From NCBI RefSeq assembly GCF_014287795.1, contig NZ_JACOON010000002.1:372001-436000 (forward strand): a stretch of DNA of 64,000 bases. Direction: 5' to 3'. The DNA comes from Christensenella tenuis (GTDB taxonomy: Bacteria; Bacillota; Clostridia; Christensenellales; Christensenellaceae). Below the pieces are notes generated by a model. It was not told the origin of the DNA and made no database searches. It was given only the letters and a program-made list of their open reading frames with translations. How positions within the stretch are numbered: position 1 is the first letter of the stretch; the number at the start of each line of letters is the position of its first letter. A program made the position numbers and the translations under genes. Below, one piece after another: positions 33,029-41,154 of this stretch.

Positions 33029-34291
33029 ATGAATTCAAGGGAACGAGTTATCAAAACACTGAATCACGAGGAACCAGACCGGGTGCCGTTGGACCTCGGC
33101 GCGGGCGGCACTACGGGAGTACAGGCCAGCCTTATTTATTCGCTGCGCCGCGCATTGGGGCTAAAAGAAAAGCCAATCAAAGTAATTTGCTGCTATCAGA
33201 TGCTTGGAGAGATTGACGATGAACTTGCGGATATTCTGGAAATTGATACAGTTAAGATTGTAGATTACAATAATATTTTCGGTTTCCGCAACGAAGGATG
33301 GAAGGAATGGACGCTGTTTGATGGTACGCCCGTGCTCGTTCCGGCCCTGTTTAATACCGAGCCGGATGCGGAAGGAAACATTCTTGAATATCCGCAGGGA
33401 GACAAAAGCGTACCGCCGAGCGGGAAGATGCCGAAAGGGGGCTTCTATTTTGACGCAATTACCCGGCAGCATCCAATTGATGATAATAATCTCAATGTAG
33501 AAGATAACCTGGAAGAATTTACGCCGTACAGCGACGAATACCTGCGCTATATGGAGGAAACAACAAAAGCAGCATATGAAACGACTAATAAGGCGATTCT
33601 CGGCGCACCGGGCGGCACAGCCTTGGGCGATATCGCGTTTGTTCCTGGTGTTCAGCTGAAAGACCCAAAAGGAATTCGTGCGGTAGAGGAATGGTATGTA
33701 TCCGTCATTATGCGTAAGGATTATATTACAGAAGTGTTTGATCGGCAAACTGATATTGCAATTGAAAACCTGAAACGCTATTATGAAGCGGTCGGCAATA
33801 AGATTGTTGCAATTCAGCTATGCGGGAATGATTTTGGTACGCAGCATGCGCCTTTCTGCTCTCCCGAAATGTTTGCGGAAGTTTATATGCCGTACTACAA
33901 GAAAATGACGGGCTGGATTCATGAAAACACCCCATGGAAGGTGTTCAAGCACTCGTGCGGCGCGGTAGAACCTTTGATCGAATCCTTCATTGAAGCGGGA
34001 TTCGATATCTTGAATCCGGTGCAGTGTTCTGCAAATGGAATGGATCCCCAGTTGTTGAAAGACAAATATGGTGACAGGATTACTTTCTGGGGTGCGGGTG
34101 TGGATACACAGCAGACGCTGCCTTTCGGTACTCCCGATGACGTAAAGGCAGAGGTGGAAGAGCGCCTGCGGATCTTCAAGCCGGGCGGCGGCTTCGTATT
34201 CAATACGATTCACAATGCACAGGCAGGCGTACCGGTGGAGAACTTCCTCGCCATGATCGAAACATTTAAAAAATATAGAGATTATAAGTAA
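33029..34291 (+). CDS. Uroporphyrinogen decarboxylase-family (methyltransferase-like) protein
   Basis: Second URO-D-fold protein of the window, 420 residues, with GGTAAGGAG before the ATG. It starts SRERVIKTLNHEEPDRVPLDLG, typical of the corrinoid-methyltransferase-like branch, and has the zinc motif HSCG with the following FDILNPVQCSANGMDP and FWGAGVDTQ. It is only moderately like the protein ending at 5990. It is monocistronic, behind an operator fitting the LacI fusion encoded just upstream, so its substrate is probably linked to that regulator's ligand. No corrinoid partner or reactivase is nearby. Confidence 0.8.
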   Translation: MNSRERVIKTLNHEEPDRVPLDLGAGGTTGVQASLIYSLRRALGLKEKPIKVICCYQMLGEIDDELADILEIDTVKIVDYNNIFGFRNEGWKEWTLFDGTPVLVPALFNTEPDAEGNILEYPQGDKSVPPSGKMPKGGFYFDAITRQHPIDDNNLNVEDNLEEFTPYSDEYLRYMEETTKAAYETTNKAILGAPGGTALGDIAFVPGVQLKDPKGIRAVEEWYVSVIMRKDYITEVFDRQTDIAIENLKRYYEAVGNKIVAIQLCGNDFGTQHAPFCSPEMFAEVYMPYYKKMTGWIHENTPWKVFKHSCGAVEPLIESFIEAGFDILNPVQCSANGMDPQLLKDKYGDRITFWGAGVDTQQTLPFGTPDDVKAEVEERLRIFKPGGGFVFNTIHNAQAGVPVENFLAMIETFKKYRDYK

Positions 34292-34303
34292 TGCCGGAGG
34301 CGG

Positions 34304-34340
34304 AATCAGAAGAACCGGGATTTTCCGGGTTCTTCTGATT
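34304..34340 (+). terminator. Hairpin after the second URO-D-family gene
   Basis: Thirteen-base perfect arms (AATCAGAAGAACC and GGTTCTTCTGATT) with a short loop and then TTCC. The stem is strong but the T-tail is weak; it still lies exactly where the gene should end, before the ribosomal-protein promoter. Confidence 0.7.
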
Positions 34341-34353
34341 TCCTGTAAAATTC

Positions 34354-34382
34354 TTGACATAAACCTCCCGGCATGATATCAT
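34354..34382 (+). promoter_or_regulatory. Promoter of rplJ-rplL
   Basis: TTGACA at 34354-34359 and TATCAT at 34377-34382 with a 17-bp spacer. Confidence 0.85.
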
Positions 34383-34394
34383 AAATCTTGCGTA

Positions 34395-34525
34395 AAATGG
34401 AATATGCACAAAAAGCCATAGACTCAGGAGCGTAACGCTTAATCTCTGAAATCCTGACGAGGTTGATTTTATAAGAACTTAGTTGCTCTTTTAAGGTCTG
34501 GATGGCTTTAAGAGGGCATTTTTAT
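34395..34525 (+). promoter_or_regulatory. L10 leader with attenuator hairpin
   Basis: Long untranslated leader before rplJ at the position of the ribosomal L10 leader, which binds L10(L12)4 for feedback control. It contains paired blocks around AGGAGCGTAACGCTTAATC and CCTGACGAGG, and ends in a terminator-like stem (34484-34496 with 34506-34518) followed by six T residues. Confidence 0.8.
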
Positions 34526-34547
34526 TGAATCCTGCGCAGTAAGCGAG

Positions 34548-35081
34548 GTGAAAAAGTTGAAAGAAGCAAAATTACAAGCAAAGCAGGCGGCCGTTGCAGA
34601 TGTAGTAGATAAGATGAAACGCGCGCAGAGCGTCATCGTTCTCGATTATCGCGGCCTTACGGTTGCGGAAGTATCCGACCTGCGGAGCAAGTTCCGTGAA
34701 GCGGGCGTAGAGTATAAAGTCATCAAGAACAATATGCTTAAGCGCGCTGCGGAAGAACTGAACATCGAAGGCGTGGAAGATTACTTCAAAGGCCCGACGG
34801 CAGTTGCGTTTGGGTTTGAGGATCCAGTGGCTCCGGCCAAAATTCTCTGCAAGTTTGTAAAGGATGTAAACAAGACGGAGATTAAAGGCGGCATACTGGA
34901 TGGTCAGGCAATGGATGCGGCAAAAATTGAGAGCCTGTCCAAGCTCCCGTCCAAGGAAGAGCTCATTGCGAAGATGATGGGCAGCCTGAATGCTCCGATT
35001 ACGAACTTTGCTTTGGCGCTCCAGGCGATTCCAAGAGGGCTTGCATGTGCGCTTAAAGCGGTTGCGGAACAAAAACAGTAA
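34548..35081 (+). CDS. rplJ: 50S ribosomal protein L10
   Basis: L10 anchors the L7/L12 stalk to the ribosome; 177 residues in this reading. Family marks are AQSVIVLDYRGLTVAEVSDLR and YKVIKNNMLKRAAEE, then FKGPTAVAFGFEDPVAPAKIL. The frame opens with a GTG at 34548, but GAGGTG at 34545-34550 is well spaced for a TTG at 34557, which I think is the more likely start. It is followed by rplL and preceded by the L10 leader that allows feedback by the protein itself. Confidence 0.95.
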   Translation: MKKLKEAKLQAKQAAVADVVDKMKRAQSVIVLDYRGLTVAEVSDLRSKFREAGVEYKVIKNNMLKRAAEELNIEGVEDYFKGPTAVAFGFEDPVAPAKILCKFVKDVNKTEIKGGILDGQAMDAAKIESLSKLPSKEELIAKMMGSLNAPITNFALALQAIPRGLACALKAVAEQKQ

Positions 35082-35136
35082 AAAGTGCATAGCACAAAAA
35101 TTTGAAATCTATTAAAAATTTGGAGGATAATAAATC

Positions 35137-35511
35137 ATGGATAACAAGCAGATTCTTGATGCGATTAAAGAAATGAATGTTCTGGACCTTGCGGAACTGG
35201 TAAAGGAAATTGAAGAAACGTTCGGCGTGAGCGCTGCTGCTCCGGTAGCTGTTGCTGCTGCTCCGGCTGCTGGCGATGCTGGCGCTGCCGCGGAAGAGAA
35301 AACCGAATTTGACGTTGTTCTGAAGGCTGCCGGCGCAGAAAAGATCAAAGTCATCAAGGTTGTAAGGGAAGCTACGGGCCTTGGCCTTAAGGAAGCAAAA
35401 GAGATGGTGGATTCCGCTCCTTCCACAATCAAAGAAGCACTGGCAAAAGACGAAGCAGAGAAACTGGTCGCTTCCCTCAAGGAAGTTGGCGCAGACGTAG
35501 AAATGAAATAA
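35137..35511 (+). CDS. rplL: 50S ribosomal protein L7/L12
   Basis: Stalk protein that recruits translation GTPases; 124 residues. N-terminal dimerisation part (LDLAELVKEIEETFGVSAAA), an Ala/Pro hinge (about residues 38-55), and the C-terminal factor-binding domain with EKIKVIKVVREATGLGLKEAK. TTGGAGGATAA lies before the ATG. It ends the operon before a strong terminator. The stretch upstream (rplK, rplA) is not present, so the rplJ-L pair stands alone here. Confidence 0.97.
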   Translation: MDNKQILDAIKEMNVLDLAELVKEIEETFGVSAAAPVAVAAAPAAGDAGAAAEEKTEFDVVLKAAGAEKIKVIKVVREATGLGLKEAKEMVDSAPSTIKEALAKDEAEKLVASLKEVGADVEMK

Positions 35512-35546
35512 GTTTTTCCCTTTTTGGAAAAAACGCGATAAGCGGC

Positions 35547-35575
35547 AAAAAACGCAGCCACAGGCTGCGTTTTTT
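35547..35575 (+). terminator. Terminator of rplJ-rplL
   Basis: AAAAAACGCAGCC and GGCTGCGTTTTTT form a perfect 13-base stem with an ACA loop and a T-run. Confidence 0.95.
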
Positions 35576-35703
35576 AATGCGCACTGGTAAGGATATCCTG
35601 CAAAAAAATCGAAAAAACGGCTCCTGGGAAGAACGGTTTATGGTTTTAAGCAGGTTTGTCCGGTGTATAATTAATTAGACTGGATCAGGGGGAGACTTGC
35701 AGT

Positions 35704-36021
35704 ATGGATGGTTCCGAAAAACAGCTGCTTGACGATTTTTTGGAGCAAGCACATATCAAAAGCAAGGAATTTTATATCAAGGCGGCGCAAAACGCAATTG
35801 AACAAGCATATGAATGTTCCAGGGAAGCGATTCTTGCTGCGCGGAAGACTGCGGAGCGTTTGAAAGCATATGCAGAAAACGGAAGCGCGCAGGAGCGTGG
35901 CAGTGTGGACGAAGCGGCGGCGGAAGCGGCGGAACTTACCGCCCGTGTTGCGGAAGCAGCGGCGGAAGCGGCGGAAGCGGCCTCTCTTGCAGTTTCCGTC
36001 GAATTAAAAGATCGTGATTAA
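35704..36021 (+). CDS. Ala/Glu-rich coiled-coil protein, unrecognised
   Basis: Not a family I recognise; 105 residues, no signal peptide or membrane segment. The first half is charged and helical (FLEQAHIKSKEFYIKAAQN), and the second is a run of Ala-Glu-rich heptad-like repeats (about residues 68-96) expected to be a long helix. GGGGGAG precedes the ATG. A TATAAT box at 35666-35671 gives a likely promoter. It is the first of three short genes in the same direction ending at one terminator, and the next gene product is also Ala-rich and helical, so the two may interact. Confidence 0.65.
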   Translation: MDGSEKQLLDDFLEQAHIKSKEFYIKAAQNAIEQAYECSREAILAARKTAERLKAYAENGSAQERGSVDEAAAEAAELTARVAEAAAEAAEAASLAVSVELKDRD

Positions 36022-36040
36022 TACAAATGGGAGAATTGGT

Positions 36041-36475
36041 ATGGCAGTGACAAAAGAGCAAGTAGAAAAAACAGCGAAAGCCGCTCAGAAAAAAGCGATT
36101 GATGCCGGACAGGCGGTAGGAGAAGCGGCCAAGTCGGCGGCTACAAAGGCAAAGGAAGGCCTTGTGGCTTTCGGAAATACGGTAGCAAGCAAATCGAAGG
36201 AACTGGTGGAAACGGCCAAGCTGAATACACAGAAAACGCAAAAACAGCGCGAGTTGGAAGAAGCATACCGGCAATTGGGCGAAATGGCCTATGCCAAGGG
36301 CAGGCTGCGCGGCGATATGGCAGAAACGGCAAAACGGATTAAAGCCATCTATGCAGAGCTCCAGCAGCTTGAGGTAGCGCTTAATGCGGCACAGTCCTTA
36401 AAGGAATGTAAAAGCTGCGGCACAAAACACTACGTAGGCGATAATTATTGCCCGAATTGCGGCGCGAAGCAATGA
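36041..36475 (+). CDS. Helical protein with C-terminal zinc ribbon, unrecognised
   Basis: Protein of 144 residues starting at the ATG at 36041 after GGGAG. Residues 1-110 are Lys/Ala/Glu-rich and likely a long helical bundle, with a region around GQAVGEAAKSAATKAKEG resembling apolipoprotein-like or stress-type helices. The last 25 residues form a zinc ribbon with two CXXC pairs (CKSCG and CPNCG). Such ribbons on helical rods are common in clostridial proteins of unknown role. The last bases overlap the start of the next gene (ATGA), so the two are co-translated. Confidence 0.7.
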   Translation: MAVTKEQVEKTAKAAQKKAIDAGQAVGEAAKSAATKAKEGLVAFGNTVASKSKELVETAKLNTQKTQKQRELEEAYRQLGEMAYAKGRLRGDMAETAKRIKAIYAELQQLEVALNAAQSLKECKSCGTKHYVGDNYCPNCGAKQ

Positions 36476-36738
36476 ATACCATCGAGAAAAAACAACCATG
36501 GACTAACATAGTTTCCTATCGCCCGGATGAGTATCTTCCGAGGGAGGAATTTGAAAAGCTCAGGGCGGATCTGAAAAATGCCTGGCATACCCTTGGCTGG
36601 CTGCACCTTCGAATGACAAATGATCTTGATATTAAAACTACGTCCCCGCTTTCGCGGCCAGAGCTTGCGCGAAGGCTCGCGGAAGTAAAAAAGCGAATCG
36701 AAAAAATGATGGATGTATATCTCGGAGAGGATATTTAG
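36472..36738 (+). CDS. Small hypothetical protein, 88 residues
   Basis: Unrecognised cytosolic protein. The start ATG at 36472 overlaps the previous stop as ATGA, and no separate ribosome site is seen, which points to translational coupling. The sequence is mixed alpha, with PREEFEKLRADLKNAWHTLGW and RPELARRLAEVKKRIEKMM predicted as amphipathic helices and two Trp in the first half. It is the third gene of the small cluster that ends at the terminator at 36757. No function can be proposed. Confidence 0.6.
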   Translation: MNTIEKKQPWTNIVSYRPDEYLPREEFEKLRADLKNAWHTLGWLHLRMTNDLDIKTTSPLSRPELARRLAEVKKRIEKMMDVYLGEDI

Positions 36739-36756
36739 GTTCTCTTTCTACGGGCC

Positions 36757-36788
36757 GACTGGAGCAGCCGATGCAGCTCCAGTCTTTT
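36757..36788 (+). terminator. Terminator of the three-gene cluster
   Basis: GACTGGAGC and GCTCCAGTC form a 9-base stem with a 10-base loop, followed by TTTTGTTTT. Confidence 0.85.
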
Positions 36789-36898
36789 GTTTTCCAGATC
36801 ATCTGTTTTTTACCAAAAAAGCAGCAAATAATGTTTTTTGAAAAGTAAGTAATAAAAAATAGCGCCATTATGCGATTTACCCAAAAATTCCCCTGCTT

Positions 36899-36917
36899 TG
36901 ATACAAATATGATACAA
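36899..36917 (+). promoter_or_regulatory. 11-bp-period direct repeat upstream of the response regulator
   Basis: TGATACAA occurs twice, at 36899-36906 and 36910-36917, exactly 11 bp apart. OmpR-type regulators bind such tandem half-sites on one DNA face. The reverse strand reads TGTATC-N5-TGTATC, like WalR/PhoP boxes. A TACAAT -10-like box (36913-36918) overlaps the second copy. Confidence 0.6.
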
Positions 36918-36975
36918 TAAAAAGCGATTATAAATATAAACGTATAAATCCATTGATTTGGGGAAACAGCGGGTT

Positions 36976-37629
36976 ATGATAAATATATTGATCGTAGAAG
37001 ATGAGCAGCCGATCTCTAACCTGATTCGTGTGAATCTGACAGAGAGCGGATATTGCTGCGACATAACGGACGACGGGATGCAGGCGGCGGACATGATCGA
37101 GCAAAACCGGTACGATTTGATTTTGCTGGACATCATGTTGCCCAAGGTAAACGGGTACGAGCTGATGGAATATATCGCGCCCACCGGAACGCCCGTCATT
37201 TTTATTACCGCCAAAAACGATGTGGCGGACCGCGTAAAAGGCCTCCACCTCGGAGCGGATGATTATATCATCAAGCCCTTTGAAATTGTCGAACTGCTTG
37301 CGCGTGTCGAGGCAGTTTTGCGCCGGTATAATAAGGGAGAAAACAAAATTTCCATAGGTGATGTAGAAATTGATACGCAGTCGCGGTGCGTCAAAAAGGG
37401 TGGGCGGCAGGTAGATCTCACAATGAAAGAATATGAACTCCTGCTGCTGTTTATCCGCAATAAAAATATCGCGTTGTTCCGGGAAACCATTTTTGAACGC
37501 GTCTGGCAGAGCGATTACCTTGGAGACACGCGCACGGTGGATCTCCATGTCCAGCGCCTGCGCAAAAAACTTGGCTGGGAAAAAATGATTGTTGCCGTCT
37601 ATAAGGTAGGATACAGGTTGGAATACTAG
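36976..37629 (+). CDS. OmpR-family response regulator
   Basis: DNA-binding half of a two-component system, 217 residues. The receiver domain has the acidic pocket IVEDE, the phosphorylated Asp52 (LLDIMLP), Thr in FITAKND and Lys in YIIKPFE. The C-terminal winged helix (about residues 130-217) has LTMKEYELLLLF and TVDLHVQRLRKKL, typical of OmpR/PhoB. The ATG at 36976 is chosen because the receiver begins there; a TTG at 36958 would add six residues. The kinase gene starts one base after its stop, and matching repeat boxes occur here and before the amidase gene. Confidence 0.93.
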   Translation: MINILIVEDEQPISNLIRVNLTESGYCCDITDDGMQAADMIEQNRYDLILLDIMLPKVNGYELMEYIAPTGTPVIFITAKNDVADRVKGLHLGADDYIIKPFEIVELLARVEAVLRRYNKGENKISIGDVEIDTQSRCVKKGGRQVDLTMKEYELLLLFIRNKNIALFRETIFERVWQSDYLGDTRTVDLHVQRLRKKLGWEKMIVAVYKVGYRLEY

Positions 37630-37630
37630 G

Positions 37631-39040
37631 ATGAAATTTGCCTGGAAGGTATTTTTGTCAACGGTAATTGTGATCGCCGTCGTATTTGCGGTGGGCGGTT
37701 ATGTTTTGGTTACGTCCTTTTTTACTTCCGCGCTTTCGCGCGAAACAGATCGGGCGCTCGAAGAAAACCAATTGATGAAGCTTGCTTATGAAAGTGCAGC
37801 CACCACCTATGTCAACCAGGGGACGAAACTTACGGACGAAGCTGTCGTAAACAGCGTATCCTCCCTCGAAAACGGCGGCAGGCGGGGCATCATTGTTTCG
37901 GATGACAACTATAAGACAATTTTTTCCAGTACGGGCCAGCCGCCGGATACGCAGCTCATGCAGGAAATGGAGCAGGCCCGCGTCTACCGGATCAGTGAGC
38001 GCGAAGGCCGTTATAACCTTACCGTATGCTGCAGGACGGAAGTGGGCGAGAGGACCGTCTATCTTGAAACCTCACGGGATATTACATCTATTTTCCAGGA
38101 ACGGGAAACCCAGTTCGATACCTATACGGAATGGAGTATTGTGCTTTTGCTCCTGAGTGCCCTTGTCATGTTGGTCGTCTCCATGTTTTTGACCCGCCCG
38201 CTCACGCGGCTCTCCGCAACTACGCGGCGTATTGCGCAGGGGGATTACGATGTGCGCATGAAGGTAAAAGGCGAAGATGAGATTGCAGAGTTCACGCAAG
38301 ACTTCAATGCCATGACCGACGCGGTACAGGATAAGATGTACGCGCTTGAAAATACGGCGCGCCAGCGCGAAGACTTCGTAGCAAGCTTTGCGCACGAACT
38401 CAAAACGCCGCTTACGTCCATCATCGGCTATGCGGATATGCTGCGCTCCAAGCAAATGAAGCCGGAGGAAATGTTCCTTTCGGCAAATTATATTTTTACG
38501 GAAGGAAAACGCCTCGAAGCGCTGTCTTTAAAGCTTCTGGAACTGATGGTACTGGAGCGGCAGGAATTTGAAAAACGGCGTATCAATCCGCGCGTATTGA
38601 TCGAAGAGATTGAAGGACTGATGCTCCCGATTATGGAAAATGCGGGGCTTATTCTAAAAACGGCGGCGCAAAATGCGGTCGTTATGGTCGAACCGGATCT
38701 TTTCAAGACCTTGCTTGTCAACCTGATTGATAACGCGCGCAAAGCCTCAGAACCGGGCAGCCTCATTGAGCTGTACGGGCAAATTGACGGGCGCGATTAT
38801 GTTTTTTGTGTGCGGGACCACGGCCGGGGCATCCCGGAAGAGGAAATTAAAAAAATTACGGAAGCGTTTTATATGGTGGATAAAAGCCGTGCCCGTGCAC
38901 AGAACGGTGCCGGACTCGGCCTCGCGCTTTCCGACAAGATCGCGCATATGCACGGTTCGCGCCTTGTGTTTAAAAGCATCGTAGGCTCGGGCACGCTCGT
39001 ATGTATTCGAATTAGAAGGGCAAGGAGGACGCGGCAATGA
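37631..39040 (+). CDS. Membrane sensor histidine kinase
   Basis: Partner kinase, 469 residues. A first membrane helix at about residues 5-30, an extracytoplasmic sensing region to about 165, a second helix (SIVLLLLSALVMLVVSMF), a HAMP linker (RPLTRLSATTRRIAQGDYDV), a HisKA domain with phospho-accepting His255 in FAHELKTP, and a HATPase domain with NLIDNARKA, DHGRGIPE and GAGLGLAL. The layout matches cell-envelope sensors such as WalK minus the PAS domain. It overlaps the following accessory gene by ATGA. The signal is unknown; the operon context suggests cell-wall status. Confidence 0.93.
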   Translation: MKFAWKVFLSTVIVIAVVFAVGGYVLVTSFFTSALSRETDRALEENQLMKLAYESAATTYVNQGTKLTDEAVVNSVSSLENGGRRGIIVSDDNYKTIFSSTGQPPDTQLMQEMEQARVYRISEREGRYNLTVCCRTEVGERTVYLETSRDITSIFQERETQFDTYTEWSIVLLLLSALVMLVVSMFLTRPLTRLSATTRRIAQGDYDVRMKVKGEDEIAEFTQDFNAMTDAVQDKMYALENTARQREDFVASFAHELKTPLTSIIGYADMLRSKQMKPEEMFLSANYIFTEGKRLEALSLKLLELMVLERQEFEKRRINPRVLIEEIEGLMLPIMENAGLILKTAAQNAVVMVEPDLFKTLLVNLIDNARKASEPGSLIELYGQIDGRDYVFCVRDHGRGIPEEEIKKITEAFYMVDKSRARAQNGAGLGLALSDKIAHMHGSRLVFKSIVGSGTLVCIRIRRARRTRQ

Positions 39041-39897
39041 AGCGGATAGCAAAATATGTGTGCGCAATTGCCGTAACGGCTTTTGTGGTCATTATGAGCG
39101 CGTGGCTGCCGCCTTATTTTGCACGCAAAACGGACGCCGCCTTCCTGAATGTCATTCAAACGGATGAAACAGCTTCCGAATCCTATCAATATAAGGCGAC
39201 AAAATACCAGAAGACCAAGGTGCTGTATGAAGTGCAGCGGTCCGCGTTTGAAGGAAATCAGAATGGTATTTTGGAGGCGGAGACAACAGGCATCGAAACG
39301 GCCGGGAGCACGCAGGCCGGAGAAAATGACAGGGAAAGCTTCGTGCAGTATGAATATACCGACGGCATCCCCGCCAAAGGCAGCGTGATGACAAAGGCAC
39401 AGGCAGAGCTTGCCCTTGTACGGGAGGCGCGTTTGCTCCAGGAGACGGGCGCGCTGCCCAAATTTGATCTCGGAAAGCTCGGTTCATATGACGCAGTCGA
39501 AAGCATCGCGTTCCTGCGCGCGTCGGACCCGACGGTGTCCGCCTCGGAGTTTTACTACTGGCAGGGTAATATTTCTAACCCGAAAACAGGAGATACTTAT
39601 CAGTTCATTATAGACGACGAATTAGGCAAAGTTTATTATATGGATATTGTGTATCCGGGAGCTAACATCACCAACAAAGGGATTTTTGAAAAATGGAGCG
39701 AAACCGATATGGAAGAAGTAGTCGTAGCCTTTGCCAAATACCATGAGCTTGAGGCAGACTACAATAAAAATTATTTGGACTGGGATCCTTTCGTAAGCGG
39801 TTTGTACGCTATGACAAATTCGGAATTCGATGTATTGGCGGAACTTTCGCATTACGGAAGCTTCCGTATGATTCTTAAACCAGCGGATATTTCATGA
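39037..39897 (+). CDS. Membrane-anchored extracytoplasmic accessory protein, unrecognised
   Basis: Protein of 286 residues with one N-terminal membrane helix (about residues 5-25) and the rest outside the cell. The start overlaps the kinase stop as ATGA, so it is made in step with the kinase. A Glu/Thr/Gly-rich linker near residues 75-110 precedes a mixed alpha/beta domain with GDTYQFIIDDELGKVYYMDI. In the WalRK systems of Gram-positives the kinase operon carries anchored accessory proteins (WalH/WalI) that modulate the sensor; this occupies the same place, but I see no clear sequence likeness. Confidence 0.7.
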   Translation: MKRIAKYVCAIAVTAFVVIMSAWLPPYFARKTDAAFLNVIQTDETASESYQYKATKYQKTKVLYEVQRSAFEGNQNGILEAETTGIETAGSTQAGENDRESFVQYEYTDGIPAKGSVMTKAQAELALVREARLLQETGALPKFDLGKLGSYDAVESIAFLRASDPTVSASEFYYWQGNISNPKTGDTYQFIIDDELGKVYYMDIVYPGANITNKGIFEKWSETDMEEVVVAFAKYHELEADYNKNYLDWDPFVSGLYAMTNSEFDVLAELSHYGSFRMILKPADIS

Positions 39898-39909
39898 AAA
39901 TTTTTGTAA

Positions 39910-39928
39910 TGTTACAAAAATGATACAA
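39910..39928 (+). promoter_or_regulatory. 11-bp-period direct repeat before the amidase gene
   Basis: TGTTACAA at 39910-39917 and TGATACAA at 39921-39928, exactly 11 bp apart, the same arrangement as before the response regulator. It lies upstream of the terminator at 39954, so transcription starting here would have to read through that hairpin. Confidence 0.55.
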
Positions 39929-39953
39929 AATGGATGAAAAAAATATGCCGCTG

Positions 39954-39984
39954 CCCTGTACCTTATAAGTACAGGGTTTTTGTT
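39954..39984 (+). terminator. Terminator of the two-component operon
   Basis: CCCTGTAC and GTACAGGG with a 7-base loop, then TTTTTGTTT. Confidence 0.88.
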
Positions 39985-40018
39985 TGGGAAAAATAAAAGA
40001 CATCAGGGGGAAGAAATC

Positions 40019-40834
40019 ATGAGCGGCACATCACAGAGCATCAGAACGGGAAGAAGACGGCACAGGCGGGCAACCGGACGTTTCTTTTTATTCCTCACCA
40101 TTGCATTACTCATCATTGTAAGCATATTTTTGCTCTACCGGGCGTTCCCGTTCGAGATTTCAAAGGCTGCCGAAGGGGAGATGGCACCCGCAGGGGAAAA
40201 TACCCAATCCCTCAAACAGATTATTCCGGCGGCAGGCGGTATTAAAGTGATTGTGGACCCGGGCCACGGCGATACGGATGTTGGAACCAAGGGCGTTTCT
40301 ACGGGCAGGCTTGAAAAAGAGGTGAATCTAGAAATCGCCCTGAAGCTGAAAACCGTTCTGGAAAATAAAGGATATACCGTCATCATGACACGCGAATCGG
40401 ATGAGCCGATCGCCGCGGCAAATGAACCGGATGCCAAGGTGCGCAAAGCGGCGGATATGGCCAGGCGGGAAGAAATCATACGCACCTCAAATGCCGACGT
40501 CTTTGTAAGCGTACACCAGAATTTTTTTGATCAGGGTTCCGGGGCCACGGGCCCGCAGGTTTTCTACCGGGACAGGGAAGCGCCGGGGTATAAACTGGCG
40601 CAATATGTTCAAAGCGCGCTCAACGAACAGCTTGGCATTGTAAATCCGCGCGATGTCAATTCGGGCGATTACCAGCTTCTGCGTCCGGGAACCCAGGCCA
40701 GTATTATTGTAGAGTGTGGTTTCTTTTCCAATCCGGAAGAAGAGCAAAAACTGCAAAAAGACGATTATCAGCAATCTATTGCCCAAGCGGTAGGTTCTGG
40801 AATCGAAGCATATCTTTCTGAAAAAAATTTGTGA
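40019..40834 (+). CDS. N-acetylmuramoyl-L-alanine amidase (Amidase_3)
   Basis: Zinc hydrolase that cuts the bond between MurNAc and the stem peptide. From the ATG at 40019 after AGGGGGAAG it has 271 residues: a short basic Arg-rich cytoplasmic N-terminus, a membrane helix (FFLFLTIALLIIVSIFLL), then the catalytic domain with zinc ligands in DPGHG, LEKEVNLEIA (Glu) and VSVHQN, and the catalytic Glu in IIVECGFFSNPEE. The single helix tethers it to the outer face. It lies just downstream of the two-component system and shares its repeat box. Confidence 0.9.
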   Translation: MSGTSQSIRTGRRRHRRATGRFFLFLTIALLIIVSIFLLYRAFPFEISKAAEGEMAPAGENTQSLKQIIPAAGGIKVIVDPGHGDTDVGTKGVSTGRLEKEVNLEIALKLKTVLENKGYTVIMTRESDEPIAAANEPDAKVRKAADMARREEIIRTSNADVFVSVHQNFFDQGSGATGPQVFYRDREAPGYKLAQYVQSALNEQLGIVNPRDVNSGDYQLLRPGTQASIIVECGFFSNPEEEQKLQKDDYQQSIAQAVGSGIEAYLSEKNL

Positions 40835-40906
40835 AAGGGGGAGTCCATCGAGGAGACTGCTATATAACGTAATAAAAATAACGGGCAACAAAATTTTTTT
40901 CTGCCG

Positions 40907-40932
40907 AAAAAGGGAAGCGTGCTTCCCTTTTT
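40907..40932 (+). terminator. Terminator of the amidase gene
   Basis: AAAAAGGGAAG and CTTCCCTTTTT form an 11-base stem with a 4-base loop. Confidence 0.9.
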
Positions 40933-41154
40933 CATTTATGTAACTTAAAAAATGCCGCAGATATGCCGGGGGGGAAGCTGCCATAAGGCCTTTACCCAAT
41001 GATAGGAATCGTTCGGGCAATGTTGCCGCTTTAGCGGCGGCAGTGCAAGGCGCAAACGGAGAATTCTTTTCAATGCCCTTCCAGGACACCGTCAAACGAT
41101 AAAAAATTACATTTTATAAAAAAACATAAAAATGCCGGTTTTATATAGTACAAG

